DNA from: Pseudomonas sp. PB106
GTDB taxonomy: Bacteria > Pseudomonadota > Gammaproteobacteria > Pseudomonadales > Pseudomonadaceae
Length of the DNA: 64,000 nt
NCBI RefSeq assembly: GCF_009764645.1
Contig: NZ_RWIM01000017.1
Span: 62,001-126,000, forward strand
Direction of reading: 5' to 3'
Position numbers and translations under genes: made by a program
The notes under the pieces: generated by a model
What the model was told of the DNA's origin: nothing
The model's input: the letters and a program-made list of their open reading frames with translations, nothing else
Databases searched by the model: none
Shown here: piece after piece, positions 15,845 to 26,285 of the stretch
Position numbering within the stretch: position 1 is the stretch's first letter
How the letters are laid out: every line of letters begins with the position of its first letter

Positions 15845-15938
15845 CCCTGTAGGAGTGAGCCTGCTCGCGATAGCGGTGGGTCAGACAATGCAGTTGTGAC
15901 TGACAAATCGAATCGCGAGCGGGCTCACTCCTACAGGG
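15845..15938. repeat. REP pair (inverted), GTAGGAGTGAGCCTGCTCGCG type
   Basis: Inverted copies of CCCTGTAGGAGTGAGCC flank a ~40-base spacer between lolA and rarA. Confidence 0.9.
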
Positions 15939-15975
15939 TCAATGATCGGCAAAATAGAGGTTTCAACGCTACGTG

Positions 15976-17298
15976 ATGGATCTGTTTCGCAGTGCACCGA
16001 TTGCCCAGCCACTGGCCGCGCGTTTGCGTGCGACCAATCTGGATGAGTACGTCGGTCAGGAGCACGTGCTCGCTCGCGGCAAGCCTCTGCGTGAGGCGCT
16101 GGAGCAGGGTGCCCTGCATTCGATGATCTTCTGGGGGCCGCCCGGCGTAGGTAAAACCACGCTGGCGCGGTTGCTCGCGGAAGTCTCGGACGCACACTTC
16201 GAAACGGTCTCGGCGGTGCTTGCCGGGGTCAAGGAGATCCGTCAGGCCGTTGAAATTGCCAAGCAGCAGGCCGGCCAGTACGGCAAACGCACGATTCTGT
16301 TCGTCGATGAAGTGCATCGTTTCAACAAGTCGCAGCAGGATGCTTTTCTGCCGTACGTTGAAGACGGCACGCTGATCTTCATCGGCGCCACCACCGAAAA
16401 CCCTTCGTTCGAACTCAACAATGCCTTGTTGTCGCGGGCCCGCGTCTACGTGCTGAAAAGCCTCGACGAAGCGGCGCTGCGCAAACTGGTGCACCGCGCG
16501 CTCACCGAAGAGCGCGGCCTCGGCAAGCGCAATTTGACGTTGAACGACGAAGGCTTCCAGATGCTGCTGTCCGCCGCCGATGGTGATGGCCGACGTCTGC
16601 TCAATCTGCTGGAAAACGCCTCCGATCTGGCCGAAGACAACAGCGAAATCGGCACCGAGCTGTTGCAAAGCCTGCTCGGCGATACGCGTCGGCGTTTCGA
16701 CAAGGGCGGCGAAGCGTTCTACGACCAGATCTCGGCGCTGCACAAATCGGTGCGCGGCTCCAACCCCGACGGCGCGCTGTACTGGTTTGCGCGGATGATC
16801 GACGGCGGTTGCGATCCGCTGTATCTGGCCCGGCGCGTGGTGCGTATGGCCAGCGAAGACATCGGCAACGCCGACCCGCGCGCCCTGAGCCTGTGCCTCG
16901 CCGCGTGGGAAGTGCAGGAGCGTCTCGGCAGCCCGGAAGGCGAGTTGGCGGTGGCCCAGGCCATCACCTATCTGGCTTGCGCGCCGAAAAGCAACGCGGT
17001 GTACATGGGTTTCAAAACCGCATTGCGCGCCGCCGCTGAAAACGGCTCGCTGGAAGTGCCGCTGCATCTGCGTAACGCGCCAACCAAACTGATGAAGCAA
17101 TTGGGTTACGGCGACGAATACCGCTACGCCCACGATGAACCGGATGCGTATGCGGCCGGTGAAGATTATTTCCCGGACGAACTCGAGCCGATCCCGTTCT
17201 ATCAACCGGTGCCGCGTGGCCTGGAATTGAAGATTGGCGAGAAGCTCAATCACCTCGCCCAACTCGACCGTTTAAGCCCTCGGCAGCGGAGAAAATAG
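15976..17298 (+). CDS. rarA: Replication-associated recombination protein RarA (MgsA)
   Basis: A 440-residue AAA+ clamp-loader-like ATPase acting at stalled forks. Walker A GPPGVGKT is at 54-61, Walker B is [14 protein letters not shown], sensor 1 [18 protein letters not shown] follows, and the C-terminal half carries the tetramerisation region. The ATG at 15976 was preferred; a GTG one codon earlier is possible. Its stop codon overlaps the GTG start of crcB, so the two are translationally coupled. Confidence 0.95.
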   Translation: MDLFRSAPIAQPLAARLRATNLDEYVGQEHVLARGKPLREALEQGALHSMIFWGPPGVGKTTLARLLAEVSDAHFETVSAVLAGVKEIRQAVEIAKQQAGQYGKRTILFVDEVHRFNKSQQDAFLPYVEDGTLIFIGATTENPSFELNNALLSRARVYVLKSLDEAALRKLVHRALTEERGLGKRNLTLNDEGFQMLLSAADGDGRRLLNLLENASDLAEDNSEIGTELLQSLLGDTRRRFDKGGEAFYDQISALHKSVRGSNPDGALYWFARMIDGGCDPLYLARRVVRMASEDIGNADPRALSLCLAAWEVQERLGSPEGELAVAQAITYLACAPKSNAVYMGFKTALRAAAENGSLEVPLHLRNAPTKLMKQLGYGDEYRYAHDEPDAYAAGEDYFPDELEPIPFYQPVPRGLELKIGEKLNHLAQLDRLSPRQRRK

Positions 17299-17672
17299 TG
17301 GTTCCACTGATCATTGCGGTCTCCGTCGGCGGCATGGCCGGCACCTTGTTGCGCTTCGCCACCGGTAATTGGATCAGCGCCAATTGGCCGCGGCACTTCT
17401 ATACCGCGACGCTGGCCGTTAATATCGTGGGCTGTCTGTTGATTGGCGTGTTGTACGGCCTGTTTTTGATACGCCCGGAAGTGCCGATCGAGGTGCGCGC
17501 CGGGTTGATGGTCGGCTTCCTTGGGGGGCTGACGACTTTTTCATCCTTTTCACTGGATACGGTGCGCCTGCTGGAAAGCGGGCAAGTGCCGCTGGCCCTG
17601 GGCTATGCGGCACTCAGCGTATTCGGCGGGCTGCTCGCGACGTGGGCTGGCCTGTCTTTGACCAAACTTTGA
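17298..17672 (+). CDS. crcB: Fluoride efflux channel CrcB (Fluc)
   Basis: A 124-residue membrane protein with four predicted TM segments. The [32 protein letters not shown] and [15 protein letters not shown] stretches are the Fluc pore signatures, including the Asn and the TTFSSFS phenylalanine box. It starts with GTG inside the rarA stop, so it has no leader of its own and no fluoride riboswitch directly upstream. Dual-topology homodimer is expected for a single-copy gene. Confidence 0.94.
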   Translation: MVPLIIAVSVGGMAGTLLRFATGNWISANWPRHFYTATLAVNIVGCLLIGVLYGLFLIRPEVPIEVRAGLMVGFLGGLTTFSSFSLDTVRLLESGQVPLALGYAALSVFGGLLATWAGLSLTKL

Positions 17673-17675
17673 TAA

Positions 17676-18968
<1,293 letters not shown>

Positions 18969-20363
18969 ATGAAATATCTGCCGCTGTTTCACAACCTGCG
19001 CGGCAGTCGTGTGTTGGTCGTCGGTGGGGGGGAAATTGCCTTGCGCAAATCCCGCCTGCTGGCCGATGCCGGTGCGCTGCTGCGGGTGGTCGCACCTGAA
19101 ATCGAAACGCAACTGCGTGAACTGGTCACCGCCTCGGGCGGTGAATGCCTGTTGCGCGGTTACGTCGAGGCGGATCTGGACGGTTGCGGGCTGATCATTG
19201 CCGCCACCGACGATGAGGCGCTGAACGCACAGGTTTCCACTGATGCTCATCGGCGTTGTGTACCGGTCAACGTGGTCGATGCGCCTGCCCTGTGCAGCGT
19301 GATCTTCCCGGCGATCGTCGACCGTTCGCCGTTGATCATCGCGGTGTCCAGCGGCGGCGACGCGCCGGTGCTGGCGCGGCTGATCCGGGCCAAGATCGAA
19401 ACCTGGATTCCATCGACCTACGGCCAATTGGCCGGACTCGCCGCACGTTTTCGCAATCAGGTGAAAAGCCTGTTTCCGGATGTGCAGCAGCGTCGTGGCT
19501 TCTGGGAAGACGTGTTTCAAGGGCCAATTGCCGATCGGCAACTGGCCGGGCAGGGCGCCGAGGCCGAGCGCCTGCTGCAAGCCAAGATCGATGGCGAAGC
19601 CATGGTCACGACCGGTGAGGTGTATTTGGTTGGCGCGGGCCCGGGCGATCCGGATCTGCTGACCTTCAAGGCCTTGCGCCTGATGCAGCAAGCCGATGTG
19701 GTGCTGTACGACCGCTTGGTCGCACCGGCGATTCTTGAACTGTGCCGTCGCGACGCCGAGCGTGTGTATGTCGGCAAGCGGCGCGCCGATCACGCGGTGC
19801 CGCAGGATCAGATCAACCAGCAACTGGTCGATCTGGCCAAGGCTGGCAAGCGTGTGGTGCGGTTGAAGGGCGGTGATCCGTTCATCTTCGGCCGTGGTGG
19901 CGAAGAGATCGAAGAACTGGCCGCCCACGGTATTCCGTTCCAGGTGGTGCCGGGTATCACGGCGGCCAGCGGTTGTGCGGCGTATGCCGGGATTCCGCTG
20001 ACCCATCGTGATTACGCGCAGTCAGTGCGCTTTGTCACCGGGCATTTGAAGGACGGTTCCACCGATCTGCCTTGGTCCGACCTTGTCGCGCCGGCGCAGA
20101 CGCTGGTGTTTTACATGGGCCTGGTGGGGTTGCCGGTGATCTGTGAACAGCTGATTAAAAATGGTCGTTCAGCAGATACCCCGGCGGCGTTGATTCAGCA
20201 GGGTACGACGGTCAATCAGCGAGTCTTTACCGGCACGCTGGCCGATCTGCCGCGACTGGTGGCGGAGCATGAAGTGCATGCGCCGACCTTGGTCATCGTC
20301 GGGGAAGTGGTGCAACTTCGCGAGAAACTGGCGTGGTTCGAAGGGGCTCAGGCGCAGGTCTGA
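18969..20363 (+). CDS. cysG: Siroheme synthase CysG
   Basis: A 464-residue fusion that makes siroheme for sulfite and nitrite reductases. The N-terminal half (1 to about 210) is precorrin-2 dehydrogenase/ferrochelatase, with the NAD-binding [13 protein letters not shown] near residue 18 and the [12 protein letters not shown] stretch that carries the regulatory serine in Salmonella. The C-terminal half is uroporphyrinogen-III methyltransferase, with [15 protein letters not shown] and [18 protein letters not shown]. It begins immediately after the serS stop. A REP doublet follows. Confidence 0.96.
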   Translation: MKYLPLFHNLRGSRVLVVGGGEIALRKSRLLADAGALLRVVAPEIETQLRELVTASGGECLLRGYVEADLDGCGLIIAATDDEALNAQVSTDAHRRCVPVNVVDAPALCSVIFPAIVDRSPLIIAVSSGGDAPVLARLIRAKIETWIPSTYGQLAGLAARFRNQVKSLFPDVQQRRGFWEDVFQGPIADRQLAGQGAEAERLLQAKIDGEAMVTTGEVYLVGAGPGDPDLLTFKALRLMQQADVVLYDRLVAPAILELCRRDAERVYVGKRRADHAVPQDQINQQLVDLAKAGKRVVRLKGGDPFIFGRGGEEIEELAAHGIPFQVVPGITAASGCAAYAGIPLTHRDYAQSVRFVTGHLKDGSTDLPWSDLVAPAQTLVFYMGLVGLPVICEQLIKNGRSADTPAALIQQGTTVNQRVFTGTLADLPRLVAEHEVHAPTLVIVGEVVQLREKLAWFEGAQAQV

Positions 20364-20371
20364 GTCAGATC

Positions 20372-20447
20372 AAAAGATCGCAGCCTTCGGCAGCTCCTAC
20401 ATGAGAATGCGTTCCCCTGTAGGAGCTGCCGAAGGCTGCGATCTTTT
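20372..20447. repeat. REP pair, GAAGGCTGCGATCTTTT type
   Basis: Perfect inverted copies of AAAAGATCGCAGCCTTCGGC plus CAGCTCCTAC, spacer ~18 bases, between the convergent cysG and the hydroquinone reductase gene. It may also serve as a terminator. Confidence 0.9.
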
Positions 20448-20458
20448 GCTTTTTGCCA

Positions 20459-21460
20459 TTAACCCTTCAACCAAACCCCTTTCCCAGCCAACCGCGCCCG
20501 ATCATGGGCCACGGTGAAATCCTGCTCCGGGCCCTTCGGCACAATCCCTGTCGGGTTAATCGTCTTGTGGCTGCCGTAGTAGTGATTCTTGATGTGCTGG
20601 AAATCCACCGTCTCGCCAATTCCGGGCATTTGATACATCTCCCGCAGCCAGTTCGACAGGTTCGGATAATCGGCAATGCGCCGCAGGTTGCACTTGAAGT
20701 GCCCGTGGTACACCGCGTCAAACCGAATCATCGTGGTGAACAGGCGCACGTCCGCTTCGGTCAGGTATTCGCCGCTCAGATAGCGGTTAGCGCCTAAAAC
20801 GCTTTCCAGGTGATCGAGTTCGGCAAACACCTCATCAAACGCTTCTTCATAGGCCTGTTGCGAGGTGGCAAAACCTGCGCGGTACACGCCGTTGTTCACG
20901 GCGGGATAGATGCGATCGTTCAGCGCATCGATCTCCTTGCGCAGCGGCGCTGGGTAGAAATCCAGGTCGTTGCCGGTGAGCTCATCAAACGCTCTGTTGA
21001 ACATGCGGATGATCTCCGCCGATTCATTGCTGACGATGCGCTTGAGTTTCTTGTCCCACAGCACCGGCACGGTGACACGACCGGTGTAGTCGGCGGTATC
21101 AGCGGTGTAGCGCTGGTGCATGAATTCGAAGTTGTCGAGCTTGTCGCCGGTGGAGCCGAGTGACTTGTCGAAGGTCCAGCCGTTTTCCAGCATCAGCCAA
21201 CTGACCACAGAAACATCGATCAGACTTTCCAGACCTTTGAGTTTGCGCAGGATCAGCGTGCGGTGCGCCCACGGACAGGCGAGCGAAACGTAGAGGTGAT
21301 AGCGCCCGGCTTCAGCGGCAAAACCGCCTTCACCGCTGGGACCGGGCTGGCCGTCAGCGGTGACCCAGTTGCGGCGTTGTGCCTGTTCGCGCTGAAACGC
21401 GCCGTCCTTGCTGCTTTCGTACCACTTGTCCTGCCAGTGGCCATCGACGAGTAAACCCAT
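20459..21460 (-). CDS. Glutathionyl-hydroquinone reductase (YqjG/Xi-class GST)
   Basis: A 333-residue Xi-class glutathione transferase that reduces glutathionyl-hydroquinones to hydroquinones. The N-terminal thioredoxin-like domain carries the ACPWAHRT motif with catalytic cysteine near residue 62, followed by the all-helical domain (SGEYLTEADVRLFTT). Start chosen at the ATG at 21460 (MGLLVDGHWQDKW), the family start; two upstream in-frame starts lack homology. It is a single-gene unit, convergent with cysG. Confidence 0.93.
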   Translation of the reverse strand: MGLLVDGHWQDKWYESSKDGAFQREQAQRRNWVTADGQPGPSGEGGFAAEAGRYHLYVSLACPWAHRTLILRKLKGLESLIDVSVVSWLMLENGWTFDKSLGSTGDKLDNFEFMHQRYTADTADYTGRVTVPVLWDKKLKRIVSNESAEIIRMFNRAFDELTGNDLDFYPAPLRKEIDALNDRIYPAVNNGVYRAGFATSQQAYEEAFDEVFAELDHLESVLGANRYLSGEYLTEADVRLFTTMIRFDAVYHGHFKCNLRRIADYPNLSNWLREMYQMPGIGETVDFQHIKNHYYGSHKTINPTGIVPKGPEQDFTVAHDRARLAGKGVWLKG

Positions 21461-21551
21461 GATCAAGACTCCGTAAACCAATAATCGTTGGAGTCGAGTC
21501 TATTCCGATGAGTTCGAACAAAAAGCGCAAAGATCGGGCGCGAATGATCGG

Positions 21552-22553
21552 TTAAATCGATTTGTTCCGCGCAATCCAGTACTGCTCGGCGGTTGAGAAA
21601 GCTTGTTCACGGCTCTGACCGAAGCCACGCAAGGCCAGGGCCATGGTCGCAATCAACGCCATTTGCGGGTAGCTGTCGACGACATCGCCTCGCCACACGG
21701 CTTTCAGGTGTTCGACGTCCAGGGTCGCCGGTTTGACGTGGCGCTGCGCCGACAATTGCGGCCATTCCTCGTCCCAACTCTCGCCGCCGGTGGTGCCGTA
21801 CAAGTGGCTGTCGGCATCCGGGTTGATCTCGATTTCGCCACCATCACCCTTGACCACAATCGCCGTGTCACCGAGCAAGCCGCTGGCATCGCGGTGAACC
21901 GCTTGATAGCCGGGGTGGAAAATACTTTGCAGGCCGCAGCGAGCGCCCAGTGGATTGAGAATTCGCGCCAGCGAATGAATGGGTGAGCGCAGGCCCAAGG
22001 TGTTGCGCAGGTCGATCATCTTCTGCAGCTGCGGCGCCCAGTCCACCAACGGCATGAACGCCAGGCCACCGTTGTCCAGCGCCGTGCCGACTTGCTGCCA
22101 GGTGCGGCACAACGGAATGTTCAGCTCGCCGAGCAACTGCTCGCTGTACAGACGCCCGGCGGTGTGAGCGCCGCCGCCGTGCATGAAGATACGCACGCCG
22201 TTCTGCGCCAGGCACTTGGCTGCCAGCAGATACCACGGCAGATGCCGCTTCTTGCCGGCATAGGTCGGCCAGTCCAGATCTACGTTCAACGCAGGCGCCT
22301 GCAAACGTGCGCGCAGGGCTTCGGTGAAACCGGCCATTTCCTCGGCGCTTTCTTCCTTGTGCCGCAGCAACATCAGAAAGGCGCCGAGCTGAGTGTCTTC
22401 GACCTTGTCGTCGAGCACCATGCCCATGGCTTCGCGCGCTTCTTCACGGGTCAGGTCGCGGGCGCCGCGTTTGCCTTTACCGAGGATTCGCACGAATTGG
22501 GCGAACGGGTGCTCGGCAGGTGTTTCGAGGGTCAGCGCTGGGAAGTCGGTCAT
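21552..22553 (-). CDS. ybiB: YbiB-family glycosyl transferase-like protein (TrpD2-type)
   Basis: A 333-residue protein with the anthranilate phosphoribosyltransferase-like fold. The N-terminal helical domain (LTREEAREAMGMVLDDKVEDTQLGAFLM) and the HGGGAHTAG loop are family features, while classical TrpD catalytic positions differ. E. coli YbiB binds nucleic acid and does not show TrpD activity; the same is likely here. It overlaps the tusE stop by four bases (ATGA), so it is translated with the tus genes. Confidence 0.85.
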   Translation of the reverse strand: MTDFPALTLETPAEHPFAQFVRILGKGKRGARDLTREEAREAMGMVLDDKVEDTQLGAFLMLLRHKEESAEEMAGFTEALRARLQAPALNVDLDWPTYAGKKRHLPWYLLAAKCLAQNGVRIFMHGGGAHTAGRLYSEQLLGELNIPLCRTWQQVGTALDNGGLAFMPLVDWAPQLQKMIDLRNTLGLRSPIHSLARILNPLGARCGLQSIFHPGYQAVHRDASGLLGDTAIVVKGDGGEIEINPDADSHLYGTTGGESWDEEWPQLSAQRHVKPATLDVEHLKAVWRGDVVDSYPQMALIATMALALRGFGQSREQAFSTAEQYWIARNKSI

Positions 22554-22885
22554 AAGCAATTCGTCGGTTTGGGCAGGCCCGCCAGTTTCGCGGCGAGTTT
22601 GGCAGGGGTGCCTTTGAACAGGCGGTTCAGGTGCAGGCTGTTGCCTTTTTCCGGACCGAGTTTCAGCGCGGTGTACTTGATCAGCGGGCGCGTGGCCGGC
22701 GACAGCTGGAACTCTGCGTAGAAGCTGCGCAGCAGTTCGAGGACTTCCCAATGTTCGGGCGTCAACTCGATCTCTTCCGCAGCAGCGAGGGCGCTGGCGA
22801 CATCGTGAGACCAATCGCTGAGGTCGACGAGGAAGCCGTCCTTGTCCAGTTCGATGGCGCGGGCGCCGACGGTCATGGAATTCAT
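22550..22885 (-). CDS. tusE: Sulfur relay protein TusE (DsrC-like)
   Basis: A 111-residue TusE/DsrC protein that accepts persulfide from TusBCD and passes it to MnmA. The C-terminal helix FAEFQLSPATRPLIKY-like stretch and the penultimate cysteine (C110, ending ...TNCL) are the functional marks. The start at 22885 overlaps the tusB stop by four bases; an ATG three codons later is possible. Confidence 0.93.
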   Translation of the reverse strand: MNSMTVGARAIELDKDGFLVDLSDWSHDVASALAAAEEIELTPEHWEVLELLRSFYAEFQLSPATRPLIKYTALKLGPEKGNSLHLNRLFKGTPAKLAAKLAGLPKPTNCL

Positions 22886-23175
22886 AGCCAGCTGTTGACC
22901 TTGTCGTGGTGGATCGACAGTTCGACGAAGGCCGGGTAATCGATGGCTTCGGCCCAGTCGGGGACTGCGATGGCGCGAGCCTGCGCATCTTCGGCGAGGA
23001 CAAACAATTTGATCTGGCGGGTGTGCAATGCGGTGAACGGCGCGGTGCCCGGTTGCAGCGCATAAACAGCATCGCCGGACAGTAATAAGGCATCAGCGCT
23101 GCCGATCAGGCGCAGGCAACTGCTCAGGCGATCGTCGCCGAACGGGGAGTGAGACAACACATGCAAAGTCGACAT
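22882..23175 (-). CDS. tusB: Sulfur relay protein TusB (DsrH)
   Basis: A 97-residue DsrH-like subunit of the TusBCD hexamer. The start MSTLHVLSHSPFGDDRL and the GDAVYALQPG segment fit the family. It overlaps tusE (ATGA) and shares a base with the tusC end, showing tight translational coupling. Confidence 0.9.
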   Translation of the reverse strand: MSTLHVLSHSPFGDDRLSSCLRLIGSADALLLSGDAVYALQPGTAPFTALHTRQIKLFVLAEDAQARAIAVPDWAEAIDYPAFVELSIHHDKVNSWL

Positions 23176-23531
23176 CAGAGGGTGATCACCTGGTCGTAGC
23201 GGTCAATAAGGGCGGTGATGTGTTCGGCATCCAGCGGCGCGGCTTCGTCCAGCGAGAGCTCGCTCAAACCGCGAAGGCTGGCGCTTTCGGCGCAATAAAA
23301 CAGCTGTTCAACGCCAAACATCGGTAGCGCTTGCAGGTTGGCGCTGAGGTCTTTCTGCTGCAAAGCCTTGGCGTTTTGCCCGGCGGCGAGTTGCAGCACA
23401 CCGTCATCGAGAAACAGCAGGCCGATCGGCAGATCGAACGCGCCACCGGCCAGCACGATGTCCAGCGCTTCGCGGGCACCGGGGCCGGACCAAGGCGATT
23501 GGCGGCTGATAATCAACAGGGATTTGGCCAT
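23175..23531 (-). CDS. tusC: Sulfur relay protein TusC (DsrF)
   Basis: A 118-residue DsrF-like subunit of TusBCD. SRQSPWSGPGAREALDIVLAG near the N-terminus and FLDDGVLQL match the DsrE/F fold. One base separates it from tusD upstream. Confidence 0.91.
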   Translation of the reverse strand: MAKSLLIISRQSPWSGPGAREALDIVLAGGAFDLPIGLLFLDDGVLQLAAGQNAKALQQKDLSANLQALPMFGVEQLFYCAESASLRGLSELSLDEAAPLDAEHITALIDRYDQVITL

Positions 23532-23532
23532 C

Positions 23533-23925
23533 TCACGAACCTCCGAAGCAGATCAGGCGATCGGCGTCTTGCACCGCATCATGCAACTGACCGAGGCCGG
23601 ACAATTCCCACGGCGCGTTGACCGAAATCGCTTCACGCTGATAACGCTTGGCTTCTTCGCTGTTCAGCACTCCGCGACGCAGGGCGGCGGCGATGCACAC
23701 CACGCCGTCCAGCTTTTGCTCGCTGATGAAGGTGCGCCATTGTTTGGGCAAGTCCAGTTCGTCCTGCGGGGTGACCACCGCATCGGAGGCGTTATAGACG
23801 CCGTCCTGATAGAAAAACAGCCGGACAATTTCATGCCCACCGGCCAGCGCAGCCTGTGCAAACAGCAGGGCGCGGCGCGAGGAGGGCGCGTGGGCGGCGG
23901 AAAACAGCGCAATGGCGAACTTCAT
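23533..23925 (-). CDS. tusD: Sulfurtransferase TusD (DsrE)
   Basis: A 130-residue DsrE-like subunit. It carries the active cysteine of the complex at residue 77 (LDGVVCIAAALRRGV), which takes sulfur from TusA. The start at 23925 (MKFAIALFSAAHAP) is the family start; the open frame upstream crosses a REP and is not coding. First gene of the tusDCBE-ybiB operon, whose product path ends at MnmA at the left edge of this window. Confidence 0.93.
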   Translation of the reverse strand: MKFAIALFSAAHAPSSRRALLFAQAALAGGHEIVRLFFYQDGVYNASDAVVTPQDELDLPKQWRTFISEQKLDGVVCIAAALRRGVLNSEEAKRYQREAISVNAPWELSGLGQLHDAVQDADRLICFGGS

Positions 23926-24024
23926 GACGGACTCGATCAGCAAGACTGCGGCCATGATAAAGCATTGGATCTTGGCGTGCCGCAGCTCTTCCGAGCAAAC
24001 ACGACCTTGTGGAGCTGCGGCACG

Positions 24025-24067
24025 CTGCGATCTTTTGATCCTGGACAACCAGATCAAAAGATCGCAG
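24025..24067. repeat. REP pair, CTGCGATCTTTTGATC type
   Basis: Perfect 16-base inverted copies of CTGCGATCTTTTGATC with an 11-base spacer, between tusD and the DUF1275 gene. Confidence 0.88.
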
Positions 24068-24110
24068 CCTCGTTTCACTCGACGGCACCTACAGGTTGGG
24101 CAAACGACAC

Positions 24111-24815
24111 TCAGCGCGGCATGTAGCCCAGTTGCCAGCGTCGCGGGATCTTCAGGGAGAGCAGCCCGATCATTGCAGCGAGCAAACCGCTGACAAACAT
24201 CGCCTTGAGGCCCAAATGATGTTCCAGCACCGCCCCCAGGATCGCGCCGACAAACATTCCGCTCCACGGCACCAATTGCACCCGCCAGCCGCTGCGGCGT
24301 TCGCCGAGCATCCAGCGGCCCAATCCACGGCCGAATCGCGACAAGGCACCGGTGACATACGTCAGACCGACCGGTAAGCCATTCACTTCCTCCACTGACG
24401 CGTTCAGCATCCCCATGGCGATGATCGCCGCCAGCAGCGCCGGCAATTGCGAGTCATAGGGCCAGACAGCCGCTGCGCACAGCAGGGTGGCGATACACAG
24501 TAGAAGTGGCAGCGCCCGACGTCCGCCGACCCGCGCGACGACTACGCCCAAGGCATTACCGACAATAAATGTCGCGACGAGGATCAACAAACGCCCGGTC
24601 AGACCGAGGTCGCCGTCGCTGATTGCCACGGCGAGTCGGGTGGTGTTGCCGCTCATGAACGAGACGAAGTCGCCGCTGGCCATGAAACCGATGGCGTCGG
24701 TCATGCCGGCCAGGACCGAGAGGCTGGCCACCAGCGCCAGCCCCACGCGCCCGCGCCACTTGTGCGTGTGCAAGTGGCCGGGGCTGGCACGGTGGGTGGA
24801 GGCGGAGGGCAGCAT
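24111..24815 (-). CDS. YoaK/DUF1275 family membrane protein
   Basis: A 234-residue protein with about six TM helices. AGMTDAIGFMASGDFVSFMSGNTTRLAV is the hallmark of the DUF1275/YoaK family (GNTT motif), and the GALSRFGRGLGRWMLGERR loop is cytosolic and basic. Function of the family is unknown; transport is a guess. Single gene. An alternative start inside the first 20 residues is possible. Confidence 0.8.
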   Translation of the reverse strand: MLPSASTHRASPGHLHTHKWRGRVGLALVASLSVLAGMTDAIGFMASGDFVSFMSGNTTRLAVAISDGDLGLTGRLLILVATFIVGNALGVVVARVGGRRALPLLLCIATLLCAAAVWPYDSQLPALLAAIIAMGMLNASVEEVNGLPVGLTYVTGALSRFGRGLGRWMLGERRSGWRVQLVPWSGMFVGAILGAVLEHHLGLKAMFVSGLLAAMIGLLSLKIPRRWQLGYMPR

Positions 24816-24840
24816 CGGTGGCGTTATCCTTGTGCGACGG

Positions 24841-25170
24841 TTACGGGTCTATGCCATACAGATCGCAATATTCCAGCCAATCCATCCCGGCCATCTCCGC
24901 GACTTCACGGTGTACTTCAAGACGCTGCGCCTGGTAGTCCTCCGGTGTCTCGGCGGTCAGTTGCAGGGTCAACTCCCAGGCAAACAGACCGAGACTTTCC
25001 GCCTCGGCTTCGAACGCCTCATGCAGTCGCTCTTCGCGATATTGCGCCTGGGTTTCGCCCTTGGCCTGGGCCAGTAACGGGTTGAGGTTATCGAGGGTGT
25101 CACGCAGTTCGGGACGTGCTTCAAGAAACAGTTTCAGGGCGTGTTCATGTCGCTGGTCAGTGGGCGCCAT
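24841..25170 (-). CDS. Small acidic helical protein of unknown function
   Basis: A 109-residue, highly acidic, Glu/Leu-rich protein without signal peptide or TM segment. It is predicted all-helical and probably cytosolic. It resembles a small Pseudomonas conserved family I believe is DUF6388, but I cannot verify the number. Start placed at 25170 (MAPTDQRHEHALKLF) after AAGGAAA; the longer open frame crosses a non-conserved stretch. It is 25 bases upstream of the DUF1275 gene on the same strand. Confidence 0.7.
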   Translation of the reverse strand: MAPTDQRHEHALKLFLEARPELRDTLDNLNPLLAQAKGETQAQYREERLHEAFEAEAESLGLFAWELTLQLTAETPEDYQAQRLEVHREVAEMAGMDWLEYCDLYGIDP

Positions 25171-25304
25171 AGCGTTTCCTTGTGAGGCTGATGACCGTAG
25201 GTTGCCGCAGCGGTCGACGTGTGTCGCGCTATAAATGCAGTAAAGCAGAACGATTCTGCTGGTTGCGGTGATACAGTCCGCTTTTTTCTGAATGAGCGAA
25301 GGCA

Positions 25305-25655
25305 ATGCGAATTCTGATGGTTGCGCTGGCAGCGACGCTGCTGGCCGGTTGCGCGGGTTCGGTGATGGACGATGCGCGCACCAAAGCCCCTTATAAAGTG
25401 CTGACGTCGGACAAAGCCGAGAAAGTCGTGGCCCAGTGTGTGCAGTTCGGCTGGCAGGACGAAGCGGTATTTGGCGTGGATGCAGCGGCGTATCTGGAAC
25501 CGCGCAAGTCTGGCGGTACAACGGTTTACACGCGTTCGGCGGAGTCGTTTGTCGATGTCATCACCGAGGCCTCGGGGACGACGCTGAATTACTACGCCCA
25601 GAAGAATGACTTTGTTGCCAAGCGCCGCTTGGCGGCGTTGGCGACCTGCCTCTGA
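25305..25655 (+). CDS. Putative lipoprotein, unknown function
   Basis: A 116-residue protein with a lipoprotein signal (MRILMVALAATLLAGC, lipobox LAGC with C16). Ser/Gly at +2 and nearby suggests outer membrane sorting by default. One further cysteine pair (CVQFGW, ATCL) could form a disulfide. No catalytic motif is visible. GAAGG ribosome site 6 bases upstream. Confidence 0.75.
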   Translation: MRILMVALAATLLAGCAGSVMDDARTKAPYKVLTSDKAEKVVAQCVQFGWQDEAVFGVDAAAYLEPRKSGGTTVYTRSAESFVDVITEASGTTLNYYAQKNDFVAKRRLAALATCL

Positions 25656-25673
25656 GCCTGCGTTGAAGCTCCT

Positions 25674-25706
25674 GGCGCCTTCGCGACCAAGCCTCGCGAA
25701 GGCGCC
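25674..25706. terminator. Perfect inverted repeat between convergent genes
   Basis: GGCGCCTTCGCGA / TCGCGAAGGCGCC, 13 bases with a 7-base loop, between the lipoprotein gene and the convergent acetyltransferase gene. No T run follows, so its action as a terminator is uncertain. Confidence 0.5.
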
Positions 25707-25712
25707 GTGACT

Positions 25713-26138
25713 TCAACCGATCAGCCGCTTCTGGAAAAAATGCCGCTTATGCCCCAGCGGATAATCGGCGATTTCCCCGCACTGGCTGAACCCCATCTTC
25801 TTGTAGAACTCCGGCGCCTGGAAATCGAAAGTGTCGAGCCAGATGCCCACGCATTCCTTGTCCCGCGCTGTCGCTTCGGCCATTTGCATCAGCTTCGAGC
25901 CAATGCCCTGACCCCGTCCTTGCTCTGGCACCGCGAGCAGATCAATGAACATCCACCGATAAAACGTGTGGCCCCACAGGCCGCCGAGAATCGCGTCGTG
26001 CTCATCGCGCACCAACAGCGCGATCGTCTCCATGGCCGAGGGTCCAGCCTTGGCGACGTTATAAGCACGCAGTGGCGCCAGAATGGCGGTGCGTTGTTCT
26101 TCGGTGGGGTCTTGCGACAACTCGATACGCAGGTTCAT
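25713..26138 (-). CDS. GNAT family N-acetyltransferase
   Basis: A 141-residue single-domain GNAT. The acetyl-CoA loop is PEQGRGQGIGSKLMQ (Q/RxxGxG/A), and FYKKMGFSQCG is the typical motif B. Substrate is unknown. Single gene. Confidence 0.85.
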   Translation of the reverse strand: MNLRIELSQDPTEEQRTAILAPLRAYNVAKAGPSAMETIALLVRDEHDAILGGLWGHTFYRWMFIDLLAVPEQGRGQGIGSKLMQMAEATARDKECVGIWLDTFDFQAPEFYKKMGFSQCGEIADYPLGHKRHFFQKRLIG

Positions 26139-26285
26139 GCCTGACTTCCTTGTGGTTGAGCCCGCAGCCTAACGTGCCCGACGCCAATCTTCCAAGCGCT
26201 TGCTTAACCCAAGTGGAACCGCCGTTCGCGCGCCGGGGTCTAGGCATTACAGCGTCATTTCGAACGCGGTTGATGAGGACATCCC

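Noticed and set aside
21552..23093. A 513-codon frame extending ybiB through tusE
   Set aside because: The extension reads tusE and part of tusB in a wrong frame; a proper start at 22553 gives the family length.
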